A DNA stretch of 64,000 nt from NCBI GenBank assembly GCA_965218625.1, contig CBDCLG010000016.1:558001-622000 (forward strand), written 5' to 3'. A program made the translations under genes and the position numbers. The stretch comes from Bin5 sp965218625 (GTDB lineage: Bacteria; Chloroflexota; Anaerolineae; Caldilineales; Caldilineaceae). The first letter of the stretch is position 1, and each line of letters starts with the position of its first letter. Shown here one piece after another: positions 1 through 8,406 of this stretch. The notes beneath the pieces were generated by a model, which searched no databases, was not told where the DNA came from, and saw only the letters and a program-made list of their open reading frames with translations.

Positions 1-406
1 TCCATTCGTGGCGCATCGGCTTCCCGCAGGTGGGGCAGGCAAAGCGAAGCTGGCTATGGCAGTTCGAGCAGTAATTCCAGGCGTCCTGTACCGGCAGACC
101 GCACCGGTGGCAGCTCAGGGTCGCCTCCAGCTCCCGCAAAAGCGACTCCTCCTCCAGGGCACGGTCGAAAACATCGGCCAGCGTCTCGCGTGGACGTATC
201 ATGAAGTAGAGACTGAGCCCGACTAAGGGAAAGATCAGCACCAGCAGGCTGGCCAGCCCGATCGCCAGCCAGTCCCGCGTCCGGCTGCGAATGTCGTTGA
301 ACGTCCAGATGCCCATCGCCACCCAAAAGGCAAACAGAAACGCGCCCAATAGAGCGACTAATATCCCGATGACCGTTGCTATCGTGTTCGATAGATCTGG
401 CGGCAT
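1..406 (-). CDS. zinc-ribbon membrane protein, 3' end off the window
   Basis: This reading frame starts at an ATG at 406 behind a GGAG ribosome site and runs off the left edge, so the C-terminus is missing. Two hydrophobic segments are visible, at about residues 7-32 and 47-70, and are followed by a cytoplasmic stretch. That stretch carries CHRCG, then CSNC, then CPTCG, that is, a double zinc ribbon of paired CxxC knuckles. Proteins of this layout are usually small membrane-anchored zinc-ribbon proteins of unknown role. A longer open frame on the same strand (54-596) is a shadow, because it lacks the ribosome site and the cysteine motifs. Confidence 0.7.
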   Translation of the reverse strand, partial: MPPDLSNTIATVIGILVALLGAFLFAFWVAMGIWTFNDIRSRTRDWLAIGLASLLVLIFPLVGLSLYFMIRPRETLADVFDRALEEESLLRELEATLSCHRCGLPVQDAWNYCSNCHSQLRFACPTCGKPMRHEW

Positions 407-542
407 TTGCTTCTCCTGCCGGGCCATCTGCGCGGCTACGCAACCGGAATCGATGAAGGCCCGAACCATAGTTCCCGAGACTGAAATATGATCTGATTAT
501 AGACCAGCGGACAACCACCTCCAAAGAAATCCCGTCCCCGGC

Positions 543-737
543 CAGGGCAATCGCATCTAAATCCGGACGCCAAAATGTCCCGCGAGGGGCGCCCACAAGG
601 GGCGCCTCTACCCATTGTCAATCGTTTTCGGCTGAAAAACCGATCTCCAAAAAGGGCTGTTTTCGGCTGTTTTTTGGGAGTTGGGCTCGAATCAGGTAGT
701 GTCGCGGGTCTTGGCCCCCTTTGACGCAATCGCCCTG
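543..737. repeat. MITE-like element, copy 1, flanked by a perfect 10-bp direct repeat
   Basis: The element begins CAGGGCAATCGCATCT and ends with an imperfect inverted copy, GACGCAATCGCCCTG (12 of 15 match). It is bounded on both sides by CGTCCCCGGC (533-542 and 738-747), exactly what a target-site duplication looks like. Inside is a foldback of GGGGCGCC / GGCGCCTC type at about 585-607. Compared with the second copy at 51520-51634 it carries about 80 extra bases (about 616-695) with their own inverted repeat. No coding capacity is seen. The rest of 407-1140 holds only the aap promoter and leader. Confidence 0.75.
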
Positions 738-934
738 CGTCCCCGGCCCGCGCCCCGGGCAAATGATGCCGGCGTCGAACTGCACCCCCTGCCCGCCCTG
801 GCCGGACGTCCCGCAACCGTCCTCACGGATCCAATATACATGGACGCGAAGAGCCTTCTTCCTGGCACTTCGTGTAAATTCGTGGATCGATCTGCGAGCT
901 TGGAAGAGGCGCACCCGTTGCAGCTATATGGCTT

Positions 935-963
935 TTGCTGCCATTTGCAACCTGTTTTATACT
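935..963 (+). promoter_or_regulatory. possible promoter of the aap operon
   Basis: TTGCTG (935-940) and TATACT (958-963) lie 17 bases apart. The -10 box is good and the -35 box is weak. This would give a leader of about 170 bases before the aapJ start at 1141. The leader is rich in short inverted repeats but matches no riboswitch I recognise. Confidence 0.45.
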
Positions 964-1140
964 ATTTTTTGGGGCGCGCACCGCGTTCGAGCGGCTTCCA
1001 GTGAGTCTGTCTGGCGGCGCAGGTTTTCGGCAGGGGAAACCTCAGCCCCCGCTGCGGTCTCTCTCGGACAGATTCCCCTGGGGCGGCACGCCAAGCCAAC
1101 CGTATATACGTCTTCACAAAGCCCTCACAAGGAGAAAAGA

Positions 1141-2238
1141 ATGAAGAGCATGAAGAGAATCAACAGGACAGGCATGATCCTGGCGATGGTGGTCGGCATG
1201 ATCATCGCCGCCTGCATGGGCCCCGCCGCAGGCCCCGAAGCCGTCGAATCCGACGAGCCGGCCGCCGCCCCCATGCAGGAAGTACAGTCAACCCTGAGCA
1301 TCGTCCAGGAACGCGGCAAGCTCGTCTGCATCGGCAACGCCCAGCTGCCCGGCTTCGGCTTCCTCGATTCCGAAGGCAACTTTTCCGGCTTTGACGTCGA
1401 TTACTGCCGCGCTATCGCCGCCGCCATTTTCGGCGACGCCAACGCGCTTGAAGTGCGGCCTGCCACCGCCAAAGAGCGCTTCACCATCCTCTCCAGCGGG
1501 GAAGGCGACGTCATCATCCGCAACACCACCTGGACCATGTCACGCGACACCGACCTGGGCATGAACTTCGGCCCCACCACCTTCTACGATGGCCAGGGCC
1601 TCATGGTGCGCAAGGAAAGCGGCGTCGCTACGCTGCAGGACCTGGAGGGCGCCTCCGTCTGTGTCGTCACCGGTACGACCACCGAGCTTAATCTTGCCGA
1701 CCAGTTCGCCGCCGCCGGCGTCAACTACGAAGCGGTCGTATTCGAAGACTTCGACCAGTCCTTCAACGCCTACGACGAAGGCCGCTGTGACGCCGTCACC
1801 ACCGACAAGTCGAGCCTCGTCTCCCGCCAGACCACGCTCGCTGCGCCGGCGGAGCACGTTATCATCAACGTGACTCTCTCCAAGGAGCCTCTGGGCCCGG
1901 CCGTCCGCCATGGCGATGACCAGTGGTTCGACCTCGTCAACTGGGTCGTCTACGCGACCATGCTGGCCGAAGAAGCCGGCATCTCCTCCCAGAACATCGA
2001 CAGCTTCATGGACAGCACCGACCCCAACATCCGCAAGCTGCTCGGCCTCGAAGGTGACTTTTGCGCCAAGGTCGGCATCGAAAACGCCGGCTGCTTCGTG
2101 GACGTCATCTCGCAAATCGGCAACTACGCCGAGATCTACGATCGCAACCTCGGCCCGGATACGGTCTTTGACCTGCCCCGCGGCCTGAACAGTCTCTACA
2201 CCGACGGCGGCATCCTGTACGCGCCGCCCATCCGGTAA
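1141..2238 (+). CDS. aapJ: amino-acid ABC transporter substrate-binding lipoprotein (AapJ type)
   Basis: This is a 365-residue extracytoplasmic binding protein of the general/polar L-amino-acid uptake family (PAAT). It starts at the ATG just after AAGGAGAAAAGA; the frame is open further upstream but that part is not coding-like. The N-terminus is basic and then hydrophobic, ending in a lipobox, IIAAC, near residue 23, so it is probably a membrane-anchored lipoprotein. The SBP_bac_3 fold is recognisable from GKLVCIGN, GFDVDYCRAIAAAIFGD, and a long second lobe with the AapJ-type C-terminal extension ending in GGILYAPPIR. It is followed by two permease genes and an ATPase gene in the same direction. 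It probably delivers polar amino acids to AapQ and AapM. Confidence 0.9.
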   Translation: MKSMKRINRTGMILAMVVGMIIAACMGPAAGPEAVESDEPAAAPMQEVQSTLSIVQERGKLVCIGNAQLPGFGFLDSEGNFSGFDVDYCRAIAAAIFGDANALEVRPATAKERFTILSSGEGDVIIRNTTWTMSRDTDLGMNFGPTTFYDGQGLMVRKESGVATLQDLEGASVCVVTGTTTELNLADQFAAAGVNYEAVVFEDFDQSFNAYDEGRCDAVTTDKSSLVSRQTTLAAPAEHVIINVTLSKEPLGPAVRHGDDQWFDLVNWVVYATMLAEEAGISSQNIDSFMDSTDPNIRKLLGLEGDFCAKVGIENAGCFVDVISQIGNYAEIYDRNLGPDTVFDLPRGLNSLYTDGGILYAPPIR

Positions 2239-2249
2239 GTCCTTCCTGG

Positions 2250-2293
2250 CAGACGGACAGTGGCCTCGGCCAGAAAAGGCCACTGTCCGTCTG
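2250..2293 (+). terminator. 17-bp perfect hairpin between aapJ and aapQ
   Basis: The arms 2250-2266 and 2277-2293 are perfectly complementary over 17 bp with a 10-base loop. There is no T-run after it, so it is more likely a 3'-end stabiliser or partial attenuator than a full terminator. In binding-protein-dependent transport operons such a structure after the binding-protein gene raises its expression over the permeases. Confidence 0.7.
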
Positions 2294-2345
2294 CCTTCCC
2301 AAACACCTTCAATAGGCCCCGAGACCCTCTTTTGAGGGCCCTGTT

Positions 2346-3530
2346 ATGCAAACAATCCACGCCAGCCAGGTCCGCCCGCCCTTCTACCGCGACGAACGTA
2401 TCCTCGCAATTTTCAGCCAGATCCTGATCGTCGTCATCGTTCTGGGACTGGGTCTCTTCTTCTTTTCGAACATGATCTCCGGCCTGCGCGAGAAACACAA
2501 CGTCGCCATCAGCTTTACCTTCCTCACCTGGGCCGCCGGTTTCGACATCGGCGAAAGCCTGATCGAATATTCGCGCGAAAGGACCTACCTCAGGGCCTTC
2601 GTCGTCGGTCTCCTCAATACTTTCCAGGTCGCCTTTCTCGGCATCGTCTTTGCCACCGCCCTCGGTATCGTCATCGGCGTCATGCGCCTCTCCACCAACT
2701 TCCTGATCAGCCGCATCGCCGCCGTCTACATCGACATCTTCCGCAATATTCCGCTCCTCGTACTCTTGATCTTCTGGGCCCAGGCCGTCTTCCTCAAGCT
2801 GCCTCGCGTCGCCGATGCCGTCATCCTCCCGGGACCCATATTTCTCAGCAACCGCGGCGTTGCCATACCCTGGGGCATCCCCACCGAGTCCTGGGGGACC
2901 TTCCTTTTGGCGCTCGCCGCGGGCATCCTGCTCGGCGCTGTCGTAGCCTACCTGCTGCGCGAACAGGGCAAACGCACCGGCCGTATGCCCCTCGTCACGC
3001 TTTGGTTCATCGTCACCGTCGCCGCCGTCGGCCTCGTCGGCTGGATTGTTCTCCCCCAACCTTTGACCCTCGAACAGCCCAAACTTGAGGGCTTCAACAC
3101 CCAGGGCGGCAAGATCCTGAGCCAGCAGTTTATGGCCCTGCTCTCGGGTCTTATCATCTACACCGCCGCCTTTATCGCCGAAGTCGTGCGCGCCGGCATC
3201 CAGTCCGTCTCCAAGGGGCAGCGCGAAGCCGCCACCGCGCTCGGCCTCACGACCGGACAGACCCTGCGCCTCGTCATCTTCCCGCAGGCCCTGCGCGTTA
3301 TCATCCCGCCGCTCACCAGCCAGTACCTCAACCTGACCAAGAACTCATCCCTGGCTATAGCCATCGGCTACCCCGACCTCTTCGCCGTAGCCGGCAACAC
3401 GATACTCAACCAGACCGGCCGCGAAATCGAAATGTTTACCTTGATCATGGGCACCTACCTGTCGCTCAGCCTGCTGACATCGCTGCTCATGAACATCTAC
3501 AACCGCCGCATCCGGCTCGTCGAACGCTAG
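2346..3530 (+). CDS. aapQ: amino-acid ABC transporter permease (AapQ type)
   Basis: This is a 394-residue inner-membrane permease of the HisM/GlnP family, with the length typical of AapQ, which carries an extra periplasmic region between membrane segments. The first helix is at residues 20-40 and further helices run through the protein. The EAA loop that contacts the ATPase is clear near residue 295: GIQSVSKGQREAATALGLT. The final segment, IYNRRIRLVER, is typical of AapQ. There is no strong ribosome site; the start lies 107 bases after aapJ, past the hairpin. It pairs with AapM to form the channel. Confidence 0.9.
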   Translation: MQTIHASQVRPPFYRDERILAIFSQILIVVIVLGLGLFFFSNMISGLREKHNVAISFTFLTWAAGFDIGESLIEYSRERTYLRAFVVGLLNTFQVAFLGIVFATALGIVIGVMRLSTNFLISRIAAVYIDIFRNIPLLVLLIFWAQAVFLKLPRVADAVILPGPIFLSNRGVAIPWGIPTESWGTFLLALAAGILLGAVVAYLLREQGKRTGRMPLVTLWFIVTVAAVGLVGWIVLPQPLTLEQPKLEGFNTQGGKILSQQFMALLSGLIIYTAAFIAEVVRAGIQSVSKGQREAATALGLTTGQTLRLVIFPQALRVIIPPLTSQYLNLTKNSSLAIAIGYPDLFAVAGNTILNQTGREIEMFTLIMGTYLSLSLLTSLLMNIYNRRIRLVER

Positions 3531-3599
3531 CACCAGTTTAGGAACAGAGACTACCGCAGTTCAGGTCGGGAAAGCAATGACCCAAGGATTGCCCCAGAT

Positions 3600-4820
3600 A
3601 TGACGACCGCGGCAAGCACGCCTTCGGACCGCTCGGTCCTTCCCATAACCGAACGCTACGCCCTCCTTGGCTGGCTGCGGCGCAACCTCTTCAGCGACCT
3701 CTTCAACTCGCTGTTGACCCTGACCGCACTGGCCTTTATCATCGTTATCGCCCGCATCCTCCTGCGCTGGGTATTCCTCTCCGCCGAGTGGGGCGTCATC
3801 CCCGCCAACTTCAACCTGCTCATGCGCGGCCAGTATCCCGCCGCCGAAGCCTGGCGACTCTGGCTCGTCATCTACCTGCTCGGCGCCGTCGTCGGCATCT
3901 CGTGGAAACTCATCAGCGGCCGGTTCAGCGGCGCCGCACGCGTCCTCATCGCGATTCCCTTCGTCCTCATGCTCATCCCCTTCTTTTCCATGGGGACGCG
4001 TCTCAATTTGCTAATCACCGCCGCCGCTTCCACCGCCGGTTACTTCATCGCCGGCTATCTCCCGATCCAACGCCGCGGCCGCGCCGCAGCCTACCTCCTG
4101 ATCGCCTATCTCGTCGTCATGCTGATCCTGCTGCGCGGCCTGCCAGGAGAGGAAGGCCCGATGCCGCCGGTCCAGCCAATTCTCTGGGGCGGCCTCCTGC
4201 TCTCGCTCCTGCTCGCCTTCTTCGGCATCACGCTCTCGTTCCCGCTCGGCGTCCTGCTCGCGCTGGGCCGCCAGTCCAAGCTGCCGGCCATCCGCGTTAT
4301 GAGCGTCATCTACATCGAATTCATCCGCGGCGTGCCGCTGATCAGCCTGCTCTTCATGGGCCAGGTCATGCTTCAGCTCTTCCTGCCCGACGGCTTCCCC
4401 CTCGTCGACCGCGTCCTGCGCGCGCTCGTCGCCATCACATTATTCTCCGCCGCCTACACCGCCGAAAACGTGCGCGGCGGCCTCCAGTCGATCCCGCGCG
4501 GCCAGTACGAAGCCGCCCAGGCCGTCGGCCTCAGCGCCTACCAGTCCACTTTGCACATCATCCTGCCCCAGGCCCTGCGGGCCGTCATACCGGTCCTCGT
4601 CGGGCAGTTCATCAGCCTCTTCAAAGACACGACCCTGGTCGCCCTTGTCGGCATCTTCGACCTGCTCGGCATCGCGCGCACCATGCTCGCCAACCCCGAC
4701 TGGCTCGGCACCCAGCAGGAAGTATACGCCGTCATCGCCGTCCTTTTCTGGATCTTCAGCTACACCATGTCCTACGCCAGCCGCCGCCTCGAACGCCGCC
4801 TTGGCGTCGGCGAACGCTGA
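3600..4820 (+). CDS. aapM: amino-acid ABC transporter permease (AapM type)
   Basis: This is a 406-residue permease, the second half of the transporter channel. The N-terminal region has several hydrophobic segments. The binding-protein-dependent transport domain covers roughly the last 220 residues, with the EAA loop QSIPRGQYEAAQAVGLS near residue 300. The C-terminus ends in SYASRRLERRLGVGER, a typical AapM/AapQ tail. It lies 69 bases after aapQ in the same direction. The codon positions are strongly C-biased, like the rest of the operon. Confidence 0.9.
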   Translation: MTTAASTPSDRSVLPITERYALLGWLRRNLFSDLFNSLLTLTALAFIIVIARILLRWVFLSAEWGVIPANFNLLMRGQYPAAEAWRLWLVIYLLGAVVGISWKLISGRFSGAARVLIAIPFVLMLIPFFSMGTRLNLLITAAASTAGYFIAGYLPIQRRGRAAAYLLIAYLVVMLILLRGLPGEEGPMPPVQPILWGGLLLSLLLAFFGITLSFPLGVLLALGRQSKLPAIRVMSVIYIEFIRGVPLISLLFMGQVMLQLFLPDGFPLVDRVLRALVAITLFSAAYTAENVRGGLQSIPRGQYEAAQAVGLSAYQSTLHIILPQALRAVIPVLVGQFISLFKDTTLVALVGIFDLLGIARTMLANPDWLGTQQEVYAVIAVLFWIFSYTMSYASRRLERRLGVGER

Positions 4821-4848
4821 TCACGACTGTTTTCCGACGGATTTTGGA

Positions 4849-5097
4849 ATGCTGTTCAGATACTTTCCTGAAACTGACACACTGTACATCGAGTTCAGGC
4901 CCGGTCAGGCCGCCGAGACCGTCGAAGACTCCGATACCGTGCTTGTCGACCTGGACCGCGAGGGACACATCATCGGAATCGACATCGACAACGCATCGCG
5001 ACACGTCGACATCCCGGCTGCCGGCGAGAACAGGCCGCTTGTAAGGTGGCGCACCGAGAAACGACTCGAACGCGAACCCATGAGAACTGAGAATTAG
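4849..5097 (+). CDS. DUF2283 family small protein inside the aap operon
   Basis: This 82-residue protein starts at the ATG at 4849, 28 bases after aapM. The core DTLYIEF followed by VLVDLDREGHIIGIDIDNAS is the DUF2283 signature, in which a short beta sheet is closed by a V-D-x-D-x-x-G turn. The last 25 residues are charged and probably disordered. DUF2283 proteins are widespread small proteins of unknown role, often found next to toxin-antitoxin type genes. Its position between a permease gene and its ATPase gene is unusual. It ends 19 bases before aapP, so it must be co-transcribed with the transporter. Confidence 0.75.
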   Translation: MLFRYFPETDTLYIEFRPGQAAETVEDSDTVLVDLDREGHIIGIDIDNASRHVDIPAAGENRPLVRWRTEKRLEREPMRTEN

Positions 5098-5116
5098 GAA
5101 CCCAAGGGTACTCAAA

Positions 5117-5881
5117 ATGGCCGAAGAATCCACCACCGAAAACGCCACCGCCGAAGAGATCATCATCTGCGAGGACGTCTGCAAATGGTTTGGCGACTTC
5201 CAGGCCCTGAAAAACTGCAGCCTGCGCGTCCAGGCCCAGGAAGTGGTCGTCATTATCGGTCCTTCCGGCTCCGGCAAGTCCACCTTCATCCGCTGCATCA
5301 ACCGGCTCGAAGAGCACCAGGCCGGCGACATCATCGTCGACGGCATCCCCCTCACCCGCGATGTGCGCAACATCGAGCAGATCCGCTCCGAGACCGGCAT
5401 GGTCTTTCAGCAGTTCAATCTCTTCCCCCACCTGACCGTGCTCGAAAACATCACCCTTGCGCCCATCCAGGTGCGCAAGATGAAAAAAGATGAGGCCTGG
5501 GACACCGCCATGGGCCTGCTCAACCGCGTCGGCATTCCCGAGCAGGCCGACAAATACCCCGGCCAGCTTTCCGGCGGCCAGCAGCAGCGCGTCGCCATCG
5601 CCCGCTCGCTCGCCATGTCGCCCAAGATCATGCTCTTCGACGAGCCCACCTCCGCCCTCGACCCCGAGATGATCAAAGAGGTGCTCGACGTCATGCAGGA
5701 GCTCGCCGAAACCGGTATGACCATGCTCGTCGTCACCCACGAAATGGGCTTCGCCCGCGAAGTCGCCGACCGCATCGTCTTCATGGACGGCGGCGAAATC
5801 ATGGAAGTCGGCACCCCCGAACATTTCTTCACCAACGCCCAACACGAACGCACGAAGCTCTTCCTCAGCCAGATCCTCTGA
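5117..5881 (+). CDS. aapP: amino-acid ABC transporter ATP-binding protein (AapP/GlnQ type)
   Basis: This 254-residue cytoplasmic ATPase energises the AapQM channel. The Walker A motif GPSGSGKST is near residue 52, the Q-loop is at MVFQQFNLFPH, the signature is LSGGQQQR, Walker B is IMLFDEPTSALDPE and the switch histidine is in VVTHEMGFAREVADR. A glutamate-rich leader of about 18 residues precedes the ATPase fold. The start is the ATG at 5117, 19 bases after the DUF2283 gene. Family assignment is secure. The exact amino-acid specificity cannot be read from sequence. Confidence 0.93.
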   Translation: MAEESTTENATAEEIIICEDVCKWFGDFQALKNCSLRVQAQEVVVIIGPSGSGKSTFIRCINRLEEHQAGDIIVDGIPLTRDVRNIEQIRSETGMVFQQFNLFPHLTVLENITLAPIQVRKMKKDEAWDTAMGLLNRVGIPEQADKYPGQLSGGQQQRVAIARSLAMSPKIMLFDEPTSALDPEMIKEVLDVMQELAETGMTMLVVTHEMGFAREVADRIVFMDGGEIMEVGTPEHFFTNAQHERTKLFLSQIL

Positions 5882-5954
5882 GCGGGGATTCACCTCGCTC
5901 CCTCTCGCTGAGGAGAGCGCTCTACCGCGCCTGCGCCTTCCAGCCAATGACCTC

Positions 5955-6042
5955 CTTCGGCTCCTACCGCAACGCAGAAATGGTCCTCGCTTGCGACAAC
6001 GCCCCTACCTTCGGCGACACGACCACCGAAGTCGCCGTCTGA
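5955..6042 (+). repeat. degenerate methylase-tail repeat, copy A
   Basis: The sequence reads in frame as FGSYRNAEMVLACDNAP, then GDTTTEVAV and a stop. The same ending recurs at 6944-7087, 8250-8374, 9340-9418 and 10380-10461. With the longer copy B it resembles the C-terminus common in type IIG/Eco57I-like DNA methyltransferases (an ILDTFPIVRR motif, then a GEYRT-like motif, then an LxxYD end). No methylase body precedes it. It lies 73 bases after aapP. Confidence 0.5.
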
Positions 6043-6179
6043 CGCCGACAGTGGTCCGCCGCCTCAGGCCAGGAGCTCCTTCAGTTGACTTGCAGGAGGC
6101 CGGGCGCTACAGTACTTCTGTACACACGAAGGAATTTGCCTGGCCTGAGAGGATTCCACCGGCTATACGGCAAAGAACC

Positions 6180-6628
6180 ACACATGCTGACACTTCGGTA
6201 TTCGGAGGTGTTTTCGACCCGGAGTTTTCCAACCCATGCATACAGTTCTTTGAGCTGGTGGACTCTGGGATATGCAACTTAGTCATCTCTACCATTGTTG
6301 TTGCGAGATCTTGCCCGCTCCTGCAAATGTGCGGAGTTTGCTTGGCAAATACGTTGAGAAGGCCAGAATCGTAGAGGTTGGTGAAAGCGCCGAGGCCCTT
6401 CAGTCAGACTACATCAGCTACGGCGCGGTCGTTGAGCGGGCATCTACAGATGCGCTTCACGCGGCAATTGCAACTTTGTCGGACTGCGATTTAATCGTTA
6501 GCTGGAGAATCAGAGATATCGTCAACCGCAAGACTGTCGCCCGGGTTAACGAAGTAAACGCGGTCCGCGCGTCCGGTCAGACAGGCATTTTTTCTCCACA
6601 GGAGGCGATCTGCCGTGTCAAACCATGA
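6180..6628 (+). pseudogene. PIN-domain (VapC-like) nuclease gene broken by a frameshift
   Basis: Two overlapping frames join into one PIN domain. The first gives ADTSVFGGVFDPEFS and FFELVDSG; the second continues EILPAPANVRSLLGKYVEKA and then DALHAAIATLSDCDLIVSWRIRDIV. Together they show the first acidic residue of the PIN site (ADTS) and the later DALH site. The break is a single lost base near 6303, where GTTGTTGCGAG would read as valine-valine-aspartate-glutamate with one more base. No good start codon remains upstream of the ADTS motif, so the 5' end is also damaged. It overlaps the next gene by 14 bases. Confidence 0.7.
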
Positions 6629-6884
6629 ATCAGAATGCGTCACCCTGAAGCGCCGCGGACAGGACTTCGTCCGAAAACTGGTGGCCGGAAAGTCGAGAGA
6701 AGAACGGTTGAAATTCTGGAGCGAACAAACCGCGAGACTGCGGGCGTGGCAGCAAGCGAGGCGAACCGGAGCCACCCGGCTGGACCCGGCTGCCTATCTG
6801 TTCCGGGAGGACTCCGGCGAGGAAGCAGAACTGCCGGATGTCGCCAAAGTCGAAGAAAAGGATTCGATGAGCCATTCCGTTTGA
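6615..6884 (+). CDS. small partner protein of the broken PIN gene
   Basis: This 89-residue protein starts at a GTG at 6615 behind GGAGG and overlaps the end of the PIN pseudogene. It is charged and helical, with a central run rich in Arg, Glu and Gln (KSREERLKFWSEQTARLRAW). Its place directly after a PIN gene suggests that it is the second gene of that pair, but I do not recognise the family and no DNA-binding motif is obvious. With the PIN gene broken it may be a relic. Confidence 0.45.
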   Translation: MSNHESECVTLKRRGQDFVRKLVAGKSREERLKFWSEQTARLRAWQQARRTGATRLDPAAYLFREDSGEEAELPDVAKVEEKDSMSHSV

Positions 6885-6943
6885 CTCGTCTATCCTCGGT
6901 CACAGTTTCTTATACCACCTGGGCGCAGAAAGCGTTTCACAGC

Positions 6944-7087
6944 GCCGAATACATCCTCGACACCTTCTCCATCGTCCGCCGCCACGACGTCGTCGCCTTC
7001 GGCTCATACCGCATCGCAGAAATGGTCCTCGCTTGAGACAACGCTCTCACCGTCGGCGACACACCACCACCTACCTCGCCGTCTTAA
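6944..7087 (+). repeat. degenerate methylase-tail repeat, copy B (longest)
   Basis: The translation gives EYILDTFSIVRRHDVVAFGSY, then RIAEMVLA and a stop, followed by an eroded DNALTVGDT stretch. This is the least mosaic of the five copies. It shows the whole pattern expected at the C-terminus of a type IIG-like DNA methyltransferase. The catalytic methylase domain (NPPY) is absent from this stretch and from the window. Confidence 0.5.
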
Positions 7088-7652
7088 CGCAGCAATTCAC
7101 ACACAAGTCGCCCGATTCCGCATTTGTGTATATTCAAACCCCCTGACAATTAGCCCTTCGAAGATCCACGTCCCAAGGGCTTCATCGACAGTGCCCCGAC
7201 GTTTTCTCTCTTATGTAGCGATTTCCGTAGTGACGCCAGTAGTTGGACCAGCATTCAGAAGGACATTTTTCTTGCGCCGACTTGGACTCTTCCGTTCATC
7301 CTGTTCCCACCGCCTGGGACACGCTACACTAACGTCTGGACCGCGTCCGGCCCGAAAGGCGTCCTGATAACTGCAAGTGAGACAGTACCATGCCATTTGC
7401 TTCTGAGGAAGGTGCAAATGCGTAACACGAAGCGAACGAGATCATTCGACAAAAGGCACTAAGTCAGGAACGGCGGCTCCTCCAGTTTCCACTCCCCGCG
7501 TGTCTACAGGCATAAGAACTTGTATCAGGACTCGGAGCTACTTCTCCCAATTCCCTCCACGAAGATGAAAAAGCAGTCCCGGACATTTTTGGCCACAGTC
7601 AACCTTGGACGCGCCTACACAGCCACGCCCGAACCCTCAAGAGCCCACCCCC
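7088..7652. other. intergenic region with no gene seen
   Basis: This 565-base stretch is less C-rich than its surroundings. No frame with a ribosome site and protein-like composition was found on either strand. It may be decayed gene sequence. Confidence 0.4.
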
Positions 7653-8249
7653 ATGACAACCCAAGCTACACTCTCCGCCACCCCCTCTGCCCGCGTAGTC
7701 GCCGACCCTCGCCTACGCGGTGCCCGTAGCCGAACTCTGGGACGCCGTCACCAATCCCGCCCGCCTTGCCTGCTGGTTCATGCCCATCAGCGGCGTGCTA
7801 CAGACCGGCGGGCAATACCAGCTGGAAGGCAACGCCGGCGGCATAATCACCTTCTGCAGGCCGCACGACACTGTCCGCCTGACCTGGGAATTCGCCGGCA
7901 ACTTGAGCTTGGTCAACCTCAGGTTTCCACGCAGGGAACCGACGCTGCCAGCCTGACCCTCACGCACAAATTGCTGCCGCACGACGATCATTGGGATCAG
8001 TTCGGCCCCGGCGCAACCGGCGTCGGCTGGGAACTGAGCTTCCTTCACCTCGCCTTCCACCTCGGCAACCCCGAAGGGCCCAAGCTCGACGAAGCCGCCT
8101 TCGCCGCGTCACCCGTCGGCCGAGCCTTCATCTCAGGCAGCAGCCAGGCCTGGGCCCGAGCCGCCATCGGTACCGATCCCGCCGCCGCCCAAGCCGCCGC
8201 CAGCAGGACCACCGCCTTCTACACCGGCGAACAATCCGAATCAGCCTGA
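7653..8249 (+). pseudogene. SRPBCC/AHSA1-domain protein gene with two frameshifts
   Basis: Three frame segments make one SRPBCC (START-like) ligand-binding domain. The first is MTTQATLSATPSARVVADPRL. The second is VAELWDAVTNPARLACWF, continuing to LTWEFAGNLSLVNLR. The third is TDAASLTLTHKLLPHDD to the end, AFYTGEQSESA. The shifts are near 7710 and 7920. The W-D-A-V-T-x-P and W-F pattern is typical of the AHSA1 family, whose members act as stress proteins or small-molecule binding proteins. The last 14 codons are copied downstream of both HEPN genes (see the repeat blocks). Confidence 0.65.
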
Positions 8250-8374
8250 ACGCCCCGAAAGCAGTCCGCCGCAGCCGTACCGTCGTCTTCTGCTCCTACC
8301 GTTCTGCAGGAATGGTCTTCGCCTACGTCAAGACTCTCGCCGGCGGCGACACCACCACCGACGTCTCCCTCTGA
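8205..8374 (+). repeat. composite repeat block, copy 1 (SRPBCC tail plus methylase tail)
   Basis: The block starts inside the SRPBCC end (ACCACCGCCTTCTACACCGG), continues through about 100 bases of C-rich sequence, and ends with the methylase-tail motif and GACACCACCACCGACGTC. It matches 9248-9418 and 10291-10461. In those two copies the same block replaces the middle of the methylase tail. These three direct copies bracket the two MNT/HEPN modules. Confidence 0.6.
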
Positions 8375-8406
8375 ACGGCGAATTCCCCCAAGTCGGCAGA
8401 TTCCGT

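Noticed and set aside
721..1140. N-terminal extension of aapJ by 140 codons
   Set aside because: The ATG at 1141 has a strong AAGGAG site and begins a lipoprotein signal; the upstream part overlaps the MITE and is not protein-like.
2196..3059. Acidic minus-strand frame opposite aapQ
   Set aside because: Antisense shadow with highly repetitive Asp/Glu/Gly composition.
3788..5044. Long Arg/Pro/His-rich frame overlapping aapM and the DUF2283 gene
   Set aside because: It is the +2 shadow of the C-ending codons of aapM.
6085..6135. Palindrome around TACAGTACTTCTGTA as a LexA-type operator
   Set aside because: Only a partial match, no gene start at a suitable distance, and the LexA site of this lineage is unknown to me.
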